NCBI GenBank assembly: GCA_002382085.1
Contig: DFZK01000001.1
Coordinates: 1 to 26,425 of the forward strand
Direction: 5' to 3'
Length of the DNA stretch: 26,425 nt
Source of the DNA: Sulfurospirillum sp. UBA4058
Lineage (GTDB): Bacteria > Campylobacterota > Campylobacteria > Campylobacterales > Sulfurospirillaceae
Shown: positions 1-6,978 of the stretch, in pieces
How positions within the stretch are numbered: position 1 is the first letter of the stretch
Layout of the letters: every line of letters starts with the position of its first letter
Translations under genes and position numbers: made by a program
The notes under the pieces: generated by a model
The model's input: the letters and a program-made list of their open reading frames with translations, nothing else
What the model was told of the DNA's origin: nothing
The model's database searches: none

Positions 1-157
1 TCGGAGAGAGATCAACGGTAATGAACCCGGCGGATTGTACGCTTGGAAGCGGATCCCAAGTTTTTTTCATAGCGCCCAGAGCTACTATGCCCCCTGCCGC
101 CGCAAAACCGCCGAATGCCATGCCGATAAAGTCTCGTCTGCTCTCTTCAACAGCCAT
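1..157 (-). CDS. petA: Rieske iron-sulfur subunit of cytochrome bc1, N-terminal fragment
   Basis: This is the first 52 codons of the ubiquinol/menaquinol-cytochrome c reductase Rieske subunit; the gene runs off the window edge. The protein starts MAVEESRRDFIGMAFGGFAA, with a twin-arginine motif (RRDFIG, residues 7-12) followed by a glycine/alanine-rich membrane segment (about 13-30) and then KKTWDPLPSV, the linker typical of Campylobacterota Rieske proteins. The [2Fe-2S] ligand motifs lie outside the window. An AAAGGA ribosome site precedes the ATG by a few bases. The mature protein would be membrane-anchored with its cluster in the periplasm, passing electrons from quinol to cytochrome c1. 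Cytochromes of the neighbouring type could take electrons from it. The start and family are well supported; only the remainder is unseen. Confidence 0.85.
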   Translation of the reverse strand, partial: MAVEESRRDFIGMAFGGFAAAGGIVALGAMKKTWDPLPSVQSAGFITVDLSP

Positions 158-350
158 CCTGTTTTCCTTTCTTGATCAAATAAACCGAGTTTCGATAACT
201 CGTAACATGCGTTTTAAGCAATGCTTTTGCGCTACGTTAACGCTGAAGCTTCTGACAAAGTTCAGCGCGCCTACGGTGCTTTTGGTGGGTTAAGTCGGTT
301 TTAAAAGAAACCTATGCAAAGGATAGATTTAACATTTCAACCATGCGGTA

Positions 351-376
351 AGATTCGGTCGCAATGTACCGAATCT
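351..376 (-). terminator. Hairpin just after the cytochrome c gene
   Basis: A perfect 9-bp inverted repeat (AGATTCGGT / ACCGAATCT, loop of 8) begins two bases beyond the cytochrome stop codon. There is no clear T run on the minus strand, so this may be an mRNA 3'-end stabiliser or a weak terminator rather than a classic intrinsic one. Confidence 0.45.
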
Positions 377-378
377 GT

Positions 379-681
379 TTATTTGTAAGAGGCGATCGTC
401 GAAGCAACCGCTTTCAACTCGTCATCGTTAAGCGCACTTGCGATCGGTTTCATAACGCCTTTCATCGGGCCGCCTTCGCCGTTTTTGTATCCGTTAAGCG
501 ATGCGACGATTTTGGCAGAATCCCATCCTTTGATAACTTGAGATTTATTTAAAGCCGCTTTAGAAGCTTTATCCCCGTGACAGGAAAAACATTTACTTTT
601 ATAAATAGCTTCTCCGTCTGCGGCATTGAGTGCAAGCGATGTCCCTACGAGCAGTAGAAAAATCGTCGATAACTTTTTCAT
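379..681 (-). CDS. Periplasmic monoheme cytochrome c (c553-like)
   Basis: A 100-residue secreted class I cytochrome c. Residues 1-20 form a Sec signal peptide (KK followed by a hydrophobic stretch ending LNAA), then comes one heme-binding CFSCH motif near residue 32, and a later GVMKPIA segment supplies the likely axial methionine. Small cytochromes of this kind carry electrons between the bc1 complex and periplasmic reductases or the terminal oxidase. An in-frame ATG 19 codons upstream (738) exists but was rejected: it leaves no signal peptide at the N-terminus and overlaps the candidate -10 box, whereas the chosen ATG has GGAGGG/AAGGA upstream. The gene sits alone between petA and a response regulator. 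Its closeness to petA and nosZ makes it a plausible electron shuttle for N2O respiration, which is inference. Confidence 0.82.
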   Translation of the reverse strand: MKKLSTIFLLLVGTSLALNAADGEAIYKSKCFSCHGDKASKAALNKSQVIKGWDSAKIVASLNGYKNGEGGPMKGVMKPIASALNDDELKAVASTIASYK

Positions 682-738
682 CCTTAATTCCCTCCATGTG
701 ATTGTTTTTTTTATATTTTTCTCATCATAGAGTGACAT

Positions 739-747
739 TTTATACCA
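739..747 (-). promoter_or_regulatory. Extended -10 promoter of the cytochrome c gene
   Basis: On the minus strand TGGTATAAA reads as an extended -10 element (TG-N-TATAAA); no good -35 is visible, as is common in Campylobacterota. Transcription starting about 7 bases downstream would begin after the upstream in-frame ATG, which supports the shorter cytochrome start at 681. Confidence 0.5.
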
Positions 748-789
748 TAGCGAGTTTCTTTTGAGTCGCTAAGCAAATAAGGATAAAGT

Positions 790-1479
790 CTAATCTTTAA
801 TCATATATCCTAAGTTTCCGACGGTTTGAACGACGTCGTTACCTACTTTTTTCCGTAATTTGAAGACAAGGTTTTTTAAAGCCGAAGGCGGTGCCTCTTC
901 GTAAACGTAGAGTTTATCTTCTAAGGTTTGACGCGTTACGAGATTGCCTTTGTGTTGCAATAAAATTTCTAAAAATTCGACTTCTTTATGCGTTAAGCTA
1001 ATTTTTTGACCATCTTGAATCAACTGTTTATTTTGGTAATCGTAGACGTTACGTTCATCGATTGCGACGACGGTTTTTACTTTTTGGAGTAAAACGTCCG
1101 CACTCATTTCCAATAATGCGATCAAGTCTTTTTCTTTGATCGGTTTAACCAAATAATCGACCAACGACAGCTTAATCGATTCCAATAATAAATCTTTATC
1201 CGTATAGGCACTCGTAACGATGATCGGTGTTTCTTGATTCTCTTTGCGTATCTTTTTAATAAGCTCCAAGCCGTTCAATTTTGGCATCTTCACATCGGTA
1301 ATCACGATGTCGGGGCGATGATGTTGATAAAGATCGAATGCCTCTTCGCCGTTGGATGCCGTAAAGACCTCTTGCACGTAGAGTAGTAAAACTTTTTTAA
1401 AACTGTTGCGGAGATTTTCCTCATCTTCCGCTAATAAAATAGAGCTGTTTTTTAAGATCAATTTTTGTTTATCTAACAT
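790..1479 (-). CDS. OmpR-family response regulator
   Basis: A 229-residue two-domain response regulator. The receiver (about 12-125) has the acidic cluster EDEE at 18-21, phospho-acceptor D62 in ITDVKMP, S90 in VTSAY and K112 in LVKP, so all catalytic positions are intact. The C-terminal part (about 145-229) is a winged-helix DNA-binding domain: SLTHKEVEFLEILLQHKG, then LVTRQTLEDKLY and a final VQTVGNLGYMIKD that matches the wing of OmpR/PhoB proteins. It is divergent from the histidine kinase gene, with 128 bases between their starts, and is the obvious partner. Because the kinase gene is followed by nosZ, it is a candidate regulator of the nos cluster; this is inferred from position only. 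Upstream AAGGA may serve as ribosome site, though its spacing is long (about 8-10 bases). Confidence 0.88.
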   Translation of the reverse strand: MLDKQKLILKNSSILLAEDEENLRNSFKKVLLLYVQEVFTASNGEEAFDLYQHHRPDIVITDVKMPKLNGLELIKKIRKENQETPIIVTSAYTDKDLLLESIKLSLVDYLVKPIKEKDLIALLEMSADVLLQKVKTVVAIDERNVYDYQNKQLIQDGQKISLTHKEVEFLEILLQHKGNLVTRQTLEDKLYVYEEAPPSALKNLVFKLRKKVGNDVVQTVGNLGYMIKD

Positions 1480-1524
1480 TGTGAACGTTCCTTACGGTGA
1501 GTACGAGTTGACGCTTTTGATTTA

Positions 1525-1560
1525 ATTGTAACACGATTTTATCAAAAAGATAGCTATAAT
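1525..1560. promoter_or_regulatory. Divergent promoters of the two-component genes
   Basis: The regulator/kinase spacer contains two facing -10 candidates. On the minus strand TGTTACAAT (1533-1525) is an extended -10 for the regulator. On the plus strand TATAAT (1555-1560) is a consensus -10 for the kinase. Neither has a recognisable -35. The close arrangement would allow autoregulation from one site. Confidence 0.45.
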
Positions 1561-1607
1561 ATTTCAGGGGCAACCTATGGTGCTCTTTTAAAAACGAAGG
1601 TTTTAGT

Positions 1608-3251
1608 ATGACTCAAACGATTAGTTTTACGCGAAGATACATCGTAGCACTTTTGATTATCGCCTGTTTATCCGTGCTTGCTTTTTACAATATGAGCCAT
1701 TTGATCAGCAATCAATCTAACGACGGAAAGATTATTAATTTAAGCAGCAAACAAGGGATGCTTTCGCAACAAATCGCACTCTTTGCCATTTACTATAAAA
1801 CGGAAAACCTTCGTACCAATATTGCCGCAATGGAAGAAGCTCATCAATTGCTTATTTCGTTTCCGATGACGGATGAGTTGAAAAAAATCTATTTTGACGA
1901 ACCCTATAAGTTGGATAAAAACGTTCAAGCATATCTTTTTCATGCCAAGCGATTTGAAGAAAATAGAGATGGACGAAGTCTGACGTATATCTTACAAAAT
2001 GCACAAAAACTCTTAGAAGCTTTGGATCTAGCGACCGCCGTTTATGTCAAAACAACCGAAGAGACGACGATCAAACTTAAAAACGTCGAGTTTTATATTT
2101 TTATTTTTACGCTTATGACGCTTCTATTTGAAGCTCTTTTTATTTTTAGACCCGCCAACAAGAAAATTATCGAATTTACGCAAGAAATCTTTAGGCAACA
2201 AGATTACGCCAATAGCGTCATTGAGTCCAATAGTAACGCGATTATTACGCTGAATTACCAGCTGAGGGTTAAAACCTTTAACCAGATGGCAGAAAAAATC
2301 TTCGGATACACCAAAGAAGAGATGCTCGACCAACTCTTTTTCGATAAAGCGATTCCGATGCGTTATATGCACATGTTAACGAAAGATACGCGCAAGGTGA
2401 CGCTTCGCGACATTCTTGCCATTGAAAACAAAGAAGAGGTCAAAACCATCGAGGGCGTGAATAAAAACGGCGATCTCATTCCTATTCGCCTCTCCATCGC
2501 AACCAGCGGACAACACAGTGCCGTTTTAATCATCATCAGCATTCAAGATATTTCCAAAGAGACGCTCAAAGATAAAATCATGATGCAACAGTCCAAATTT
2601 GCGGCACTCGGAGAGATGATCGCCATTATCGCCCATCAATGGAGACAGCCTTTGGCACAGCTTAGTTTTAATTGCATGTACATTCGCAACAAACTCAAAG
2701 ACCCCGATCTCATTGAGGAGACGGCAAAGAACGAAGAGATTATTCAATTTATGTCCGAAACGATCACCAATTTTGAAAATTTTTATAAACACACCGACAG
2801 TACGGTTTTCTCGCCGAACGTCTCCATCGTGCAGGCTCTCAATCTTTTGGACTCGTCAATTCGGCAAAATGTGATTCACGTTACCAAGAATTTTTCGAAC
2901 GAAAGTTCTGTTTACGGCAATTCCAACAGTCTTGCACAAGTTATTTTGTCCATTCTTCAAAACAGTATCGACATCTTCAAAAATCTTCCTATTGAGAATC
3001 CGCATATCGACATTACGCTGACATGTGATGAAAAAGACGTTTTTATCAGTATCACGGATAATGCCGGCGGTATCCAAGAAGCCCATATCGGCGATATCTT
3101 TAAACCTTTCCACAGTAACAAAATCAAACCTTCGACGGGGATCGGTCTTTACATGTCAAAGCTGATTATCGAAAATCAGTTTCACGGTCTGATCGATGCG
3201 TACAACCATGAAAACGGAGCTACCTTTTCGATCCAACTGCCTAAAAAATAA
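1608..3251 (+). CDS. Membrane sensor histidine kinase with NarX/PilJ-like input motif and PAS domain
   Basis: A 547-residue inner-membrane sensor kinase. TM1 is about residues 9-28 and TM2 about 160-181, enclosing a helical periplasmic domain of about 130 residues. This begins NLSSKQGMLSQQIALF (44-59), resembling the P-box region of NarX/NarQ nitrate sensors and the PilJ N-terminal domain. A PAS domain follows (about 200-318; IESNSNAIITLNYQ, IFGYTKEEML). The phospho-acceptor helix has H343 in AHQWRQPLAQ. The ATPase domain shows N452 in the N box, DNAGG (484-488) and GIGLYM (511-516). It is divergent from the response regulator and ends 183 bases before nosZ. The ligand could be nitrate, nitrite or another N-oxide by analogy with NarX; the P-box arginine of NarX is not obviously kept, so the ligand is uncertain. 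The kinase call is firm. Confidence 0.88.
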   Translation: MTQTISFTRRYIVALLIIACLSVLAFYNMSHLISNQSNDGKIINLSSKQGMLSQQIALFAIYYKTENLRTNIAAMEEAHQLLISFPMTDELKKIYFDEPYKLDKNVQAYLFHAKRFEENRDGRSLTYILQNAQKLLEALDLATAVYVKTTEETTIKLKNVEFYIFIFTLMTLLFEALFIFRPANKKIIEFTQEIFRQQDYANSVIESNSNAIITLNYQLRVKTFNQMAEKIFGYTKEEMLDQLFFDKAIPMRYMHMLTKDTRKVTLRDILAIENKEEVKTIEGVNKNGDLIPIRLSIATSGQHSAVLIIISIQDISKETLKDKIMMQQSKFAALGEMIAIIAHQWRQPLAQLSFNCMYIRNKLKDPDLIEETAKNEEIIQFMSETITNFENFYKHTDSTVFSPNVSIVQALNLLDSSIRQNVIHVTKNFSNESSVYGNSNSLAQVILSILQNSIDIFKNLPIENPHIDITLTCDEKDVFISITDNAGGIQEAHIGDIFKPFHSNKIKPSTGIGLYMSKLIIENQFHGLIDAYNHENGATFSIQLPKK

Positions 3252-3264
3252 GTTTATTCTTAAA

Positions 3265-3293
3265 TTGACACATATTTAAACAATTAACATTAT
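3265..3293 (+). promoter_or_regulatory. Candidate sigma70 promoter upstream of nosZ
   Basis: TTGACA (3265-3270, perfect -35) is followed after 17 bases by CATTAT (3288-3293). A second -10-like TATAAA lies at 3337-3342 without a good -35. Either could drive nosZ, leaving an untranslated leader of roughly 90-135 bases. Confidence 0.4.
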
Positions 3294-3348
3294 TTTTTAT
3301 ATTTTTTATTAGCGACTGAAAAGAAACTGACAATAGTATAAACTTTCA

Positions 3349-3394
3349 GAGTTAACTCAAGTATTAAATTTTTGTTAAATGACCGTTCGTCATT
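3349..3394. promoter_or_regulatory. Two dyad elements in the nosZ leader
   Basis: GAGTTAACTC (3349-3358) is a perfect 10-base palindrome, and AATGAC-CGTTC-GTCATT (3378-3394) is a 6-bp inverted repeat around a 5-base centre. Both lie between the candidate promoters and the nosZ start. They are candidate operators for the adjacent response regulator or a CRP/FNR-family protein; no consensus could be assigned. Confidence 0.35.
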
Positions 3395-3434
3395 GGGGAA
3401 GATTTAGTATGAACATCAACAAAGGAGGTAATTT

Positions 3435-6035
3435 ATGGAAAAAGGTTTTAAACTTCTTTCTTCGCTTGCTCTTATCGGAGCTCTCGGTGCGACATGTTCG
3501 TTCGCCGCAACCGAAAGTGCCTTGGACAAGGTCATGAAAGAAAAAGGTTTAAGCGAAGCGGACGTCGTTCGTGCGGCTAAAACCTACAATCCGACCGGAG
3601 TCCATGACAAGTACTTGGTCTTTAGTTCCGGCGGTCAATCGGGGCAACTTATGGTGTACGGCGTACCGTCGATGCGACTTTTAAAGTATATCGGCGTTTT
3701 TACTCCGGAACCTTGGCAAGGCTATGGATTTGACGAGGAGAGTAAAAAAGTACTCGCCCAAGGAAAAATCCGAGGCAAAGACATTACATGGGGCGACACG
3801 CACCACCCTTCGCTTTCCGAAACGGATGCTAAAGTCGACGGTAAGTGGCTGGTCGTCAACGATAAAGCCAACCCTCGTATTGCGGTCATCGATTTACACG
3901 ATTTTGAAACCAAACAAATCGTCGTGAATCCCGTCTTTAAGTCTGAGCACGGCGGTTCTTTCTTTACGCAAGATTCCGAATGGATTATCGAAGCGGCACA
4001 ATATGCGGCTCCTTTCGACAACGATTACCATCCGATCGAAGACTATAAAGAGACCTACCGCGGCGGCGTCACGATGTGGAAATTCGATCCTAAAAAAGGA
4101 CGTATTCAAGAAAAAGATTCTTACACTATCGAGCTTCCTCCTTACATGCAAGACTTAAGCGATGCCGGTAAGAAAGTGAGCCACGGTTGGGGTTTTACGA
4201 ACTCGTTTAACTCCGAAATGTATACGGGAGGTATCGAAGTCGGTATGCCGCCGAACGAAGCGGGTATGAGCCGTAACGATACGGACTACTTACATGTCTA
4301 TAACTGGCAAAAACTTGCGGAATTGGCGAAAGATCCTAAAAACGTCAAGATCGTGAACAATCACCGAGTCGTTCCTATGGATATCGCGATCAAAAACGAT
4401 GCGTTATTCTTGATTCCCGAACCGAAATCTCCGCACGGCGTCGACGTTGATCCTACCGGTGAATATATCGTCGTTTGCGGTAAGTTGGATACGCATGCGT
4501 CCGTTTACAGCTTTTCAAAAATTCAAAATTTGATCAAAAATAAAGAGTATACCGGAAAAGATCCTTACGGTATTCCTATTTTAGATATGAAAAAAGCGTT
4601 ACACGGGCAAGTCGAGTTGGGCCTTGGACCTTTGCATAACCAATATTCGAACGTTGACGGCGAGATTTATACGTCCTTGTACGTTGATTCGCAAGTCGTC
4701 AAATGGAATTTCAAGACCTTGAAAGTGTTGGATCGCGTGAACGTCCACTACAATATCGGCCACTTGTGCGGTATGGAGAGTAATACGGCAGATCCTCAGG
4801 GCGATTATATTATCGCGTTGAACAAGCTTTCCATCGATCGCTTTAATAACGTCGGTCCGTTACATCCGCAAAATCATCAGTTAATCGATATTCGCGGCGG
4901 TAAAATGGATATGCTCGTCGATATGCCGATACCTTTAGGTGAGCCGCACGATGCCGTTGCAATTCGTGCAAGCAAACTCAACCCTGAAGTTCGATACGAG
5001 ATGGGAACCAATACGAGAACGAATACGGTTCATGAAGGTAAAACCCTTGCGGGACAAGAGCGAATCGAGCGAAACGGTAGCGACGTTAAAGTCTATGCAA
5101 CCTTGGTTCGATCACACATCAATCCTGAGAGAATTACCGTCAATAAAGGCGATAACGTAACGTTCTACGTCACGAATCTCGAAAGAGCCGAAGACGAAAC
5201 GCACGGCTTTACGGTTGACCAATACAACGTTCACGCATCTGTAGAACCGGGTAAAACTTCCAGCGTTAAATTTAAAGCGGATATGGAAGGTGTTTTCCCT
5301 TACTACTGTACGGAATTTTGTTCGGCGTTACACCTTGAAATGATGGGTTACTTGATGGTTAAAGACCCTAACAAAAAATATGACAGCGTTCAAAAGCTTA
5401 AAATGGCATCGATGTCAAAAGAGCAGTTGAAAGCCGAGTACGATAAAACGGTTGCGACCAACAAAGCGACGGATGACGTTATTCAAAGCGTCGTGAAGTT
5501 CTTGAAGGACAACCATTATGAAAAACACGATGTCGTTAAAAACCTCGTGAACGATGCATTAGATCAATACGGCAAAATCGCCGAGCAGAAAAAACTATCC
5601 GATGCCGCCGTTAAAGAAGGCGACCTCGAAAAAGCGGTTCTGTTTGAAAATATGATCTGGCAGTATATGGTTAAAACGGCGGACGTCGGTATTCGTGCGA
5701 AAGATTTGTTGGTCAAATTTGTGGCAACGAAACAAAGTCCTGCCGCGGCTAAAGGCGAAACGGCTTTCAATGAAGGCGGATGTTCGGGATGTCACGTCAT
5801 CGGTAAAGTAAGCTCCGGTCCTGATCTAACGGGTGTTTTAGGACGCCACGAGAACGGTGAGAAATGGGTTGCCGAGTTTATCAAAGATCCGAAACCGAAA
5901 TTTGACGAGCCGTACGTTAAAGCGATGATTGATTTCTTTAACTTAAGGATGCCTAATCAAAATATGAAAGATGAAGAAGTGAAAAACATCATCGAGTATT
6001 TGAAATGGGTTGATAGCAACGCTAATTTATTTTAG
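3435..6035 (+). CDS. nosZ: Clade II (c-heme) nitrous oxide reductase
   Basis: The catalytic subunit that reduces N2O to N2 in the periplasm, 866 residues. A Sec signal (1 to about 25, no twin arginine) marks the clade II type. A seven-bladed propeller domain carries the expected Cu-Z histidines H123, H124, H172, H334, H401, H443 and H505, whose spacing partly matches known NosZ (49 residues from first to third, 62 between the last two). The cupredoxin domain has the Cu-A ligands H590, C625, C629, H633 and M636 in YYCTEFCSALHLEMMGY. The usual Trp between the cysteines is Glu627. After a charged helical linker (about 645-770) comes a C-terminal cytochrome c domain with CSGCH (783-787) and likely ligand M839, the extension known from Wolinella-type cNosZ. 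AAAGGAGG precedes the ATG. Only the substrate-level assignment from motifs is used; identity is very secure. Confidence 0.97.
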   Translation: MEKGFKLLSSLALIGALGATCSFAATESALDKVMKEKGLSEADVVRAAKTYNPTGVHDKYLVFSSGGQSGQLMVYGVPSMRLLKYIGVFTPEPWQGYGFDEESKKVLAQGKIRGKDITWGDTHHPSLSETDAKVDGKWLVVNDKANPRIAVIDLHDFETKQIVVNPVFKSEHGGSFFTQDSEWIIEAAQYAAPFDNDYHPIEDYKETYRGGVTMWKFDPKKGRIQEKDSYTIELPPYMQDLSDAGKKVSHGWGFTNSFNSEMYTGGIEVGMPPNEAGMSRNDTDYLHVYNWQKLAELAKDPKNVKIVNNHRVVPMDIAIKNDALFLIPEPKSPHGVDVDPTGEYIVVCGKLDTHASVYSFSKIQNLIKNKEYTGKDPYGIPILDMKKALHGQVELGLGPLHNQYSNVDGEIYTSLYVDSQVVKWNFKTLKVLDRVNVHYNIGHLCGMESNTADPQGDYIIALNKLSIDRFNNVGPLHPQNHQLIDIRGGKMDMLVDMPIPLGEPHDAVAIRASKLNPEVRYEMGTNTRTNTVHEGKTLAGQERIERNGSDVKVYATLVRSHINPERITVNKGDNVTFYVTNLERAEDETHGFTVDQYNVHASVEPGKTSSVKFKADMEGVFPYYCTEFCSALHLEMMGYLMVKDPNKKYDSVQKLKMASMSKEQLKAEYDKTVATNKATDDVIQSVVKFLKDNHYEKHDVVKNLVNDALDQYGKIAEQKKLSDAAVKEGDLEKAVLFENMIWQYMVKTADVGIRAKDLLVKFVATKQSPAAAKGETAFNEGGCSGCHVIGKVSSGPDLTGVLGRHENGEKWVAEFIKDPKPKFDEPYVKAMIDFFNLRMPNQNMKDEEVKNIIEYLKWVDSNANLF

Positions 6036-6050
6036 CGGCGCATAGCGTGT

Positions 6051-6084
6051 TTCGCAAGCGAAAGCAAAAACTTTCGCTTGCGGA
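6051..6084 (+). terminator. Strong hairpin between nosZ and nosB
   Basis: A perfect 12-bp stem (CGCAAGCGAAAG at 6053-6064 and its complement at 6071-6082, loop CAAAAA) extends to 14 bp with one G-U pair, starting 17 bases after the nosZ stop. No clean T run follows, so partial termination or 3'-end protection of nosZ mRNA is likelier than full termination. It would let nosZ be expressed more than its assembly genes. Confidence 0.65.
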
Positions 6085-6124
6085 TTCGTTGACGCGTATC
6101 AAGGTAAAATCGAAGACATCAGCA

Positions 6125-6167
6125 TATAATCTTATTTACATGTTCGGTTTTCAAACGTCTAAATAAG
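6125..6167 (+). promoter_or_regulatory. Possible internal promoter and inverted repeat before nosB
   Basis: TATAAT (6125-6130) is a consensus -10 with no clear -35, immediately followed by an 8-bp perfect inverted repeat (CTTATTTA 6131-6138, TAAATAAG 6160-6167). It may start a second transcript for the accessory genes downstream of the nosZ hairpin. Confidence 0.35.
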
Positions 6168-6186
6168 GTTATTTAAGGAGTAGTAT

Positions 6187-6978
6187 ATGCATTCAAGTTA
6201 TCAAAAATCTACGATCTTCGCCGTACTCGCGCTCATCGTTTTAACGTTCTCGTTTACGTTTCCTATGATCGGTTTTCACGGCGTTTTAAATAAAATCGAC
6301 GAAGGGCATAAAGACGAAATTCATTCGTTCTCAAAAGCGATCTGGAATCTGTACAATCAAGGACGCTATAAAAGTACGACGACTCCTAAAAAGGCGCATA
6401 ACGATCTTGATCAAATGATCGCGACGTCCTCGGAAATCGGCGTTGCTTCCATGCCGATTTGGTTTGTCTCTTTGGAAGCTCCTAACTATCCTAAAGAAGC
6501 GTTTCCCGAAGGAATTCCCGTGTATTTTCATTTTGACGGTTTTAGCGGCGAAGTGCATGAAATGAATACGATTAATCACTATATCGGGATGGATCCGATG
6601 TGGACGGGCGGAACGCTGGAGCGCGAAATCGGTATTTACGCGCTTTTATTTCTGAGCTTGATTATGGTCTATTTTATAGCGTATAACCATAAGTTTTTGA
6701 ACTATTTAATGCTCATTCCCGTCTCTTTGCCGCTTTTGTTTATCGCCGATTATTCGTATTGGCTCTATTGGTTCGGGCATAATCTCCACGATTGGGGTGC
6801 TTTTAAAATTAAACCGTTTATGCCGACGGTTTTCGGAGACGGTAAGGTCGCTCAATTTACGACGCATTCGTATCCGACGATCGGCTTTTATCTGTTGGTT
6901 CTCATTAGCCTCTTTTCGCTGTTGGCGTTTATCGCGCGCAATAAAGCGAATAAAGAACAAAAAAGCGTAGCGGCATAA
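6187..6978 (+). CDS. nosB: NosB, clade II nos-specific membrane protein
   Basis: A 263-residue inner-membrane protein placed directly after cNosZ, the position and length of NosB in Campylobacterota. One N-terminal span (about 9-29) is followed by a soluble, presumably periplasmic, domain of about 115 residues (including a TSSEIGVASMPIWF segment and an HFDGFSGEVHEM stretch). Three further spans lie near 147-166, 171-192 and 232-254. A histidine-bearing loop (WFGHNLHDWG) lies between the last two. NosB is characteristic of atypical nos clusters and is needed for N2O respiration in relatives, but its biochemical role is not settled. AAGGAG precedes the ATG. The TAA stop shares its last A with the nosD start (TAATG), so the two are translationally linked. 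Confidence 0.9.
   Translation: MHSSYQKSTIFAVLALIVLTFSFTFPMIGFHGVLNKIDEGHKDEIHSFSKAIWNLYNQGRYKSTTTPKKAHNDLDQMIATSSEIGVASMPIWFVSLEAPNYPKEAFPEGIPVYFHFDGFSGEVHEMNTINHYIGMDPMWTGGTLEREIGIYALLFLSLIMVYFIAYNHKFLNYLMLIPVSLPLLFIADYSYWLYWFGHNLHDWGAFKIKPFMPTVFGDGKVAQFTTHSYPTIGFYLLVLISLFSLLAFIARNKANKEQKSVAA

Noticed and set aside
364..552. Short plus-strand open frame opposite the cytochrome c gene
   Set aside because: It is antisense to a gene with a clear CxxCH motif, signal peptide and ribosome site, and its own protein shows no recognisable pattern.
3409..3530. Possible leader peptide starting at an ATG just upstream of nosZ
   Set aside because: It would read through the nosZ ribosome site and about 90 bases into nosZ in another frame, with no ribosome site of its own and no attenuator structure.
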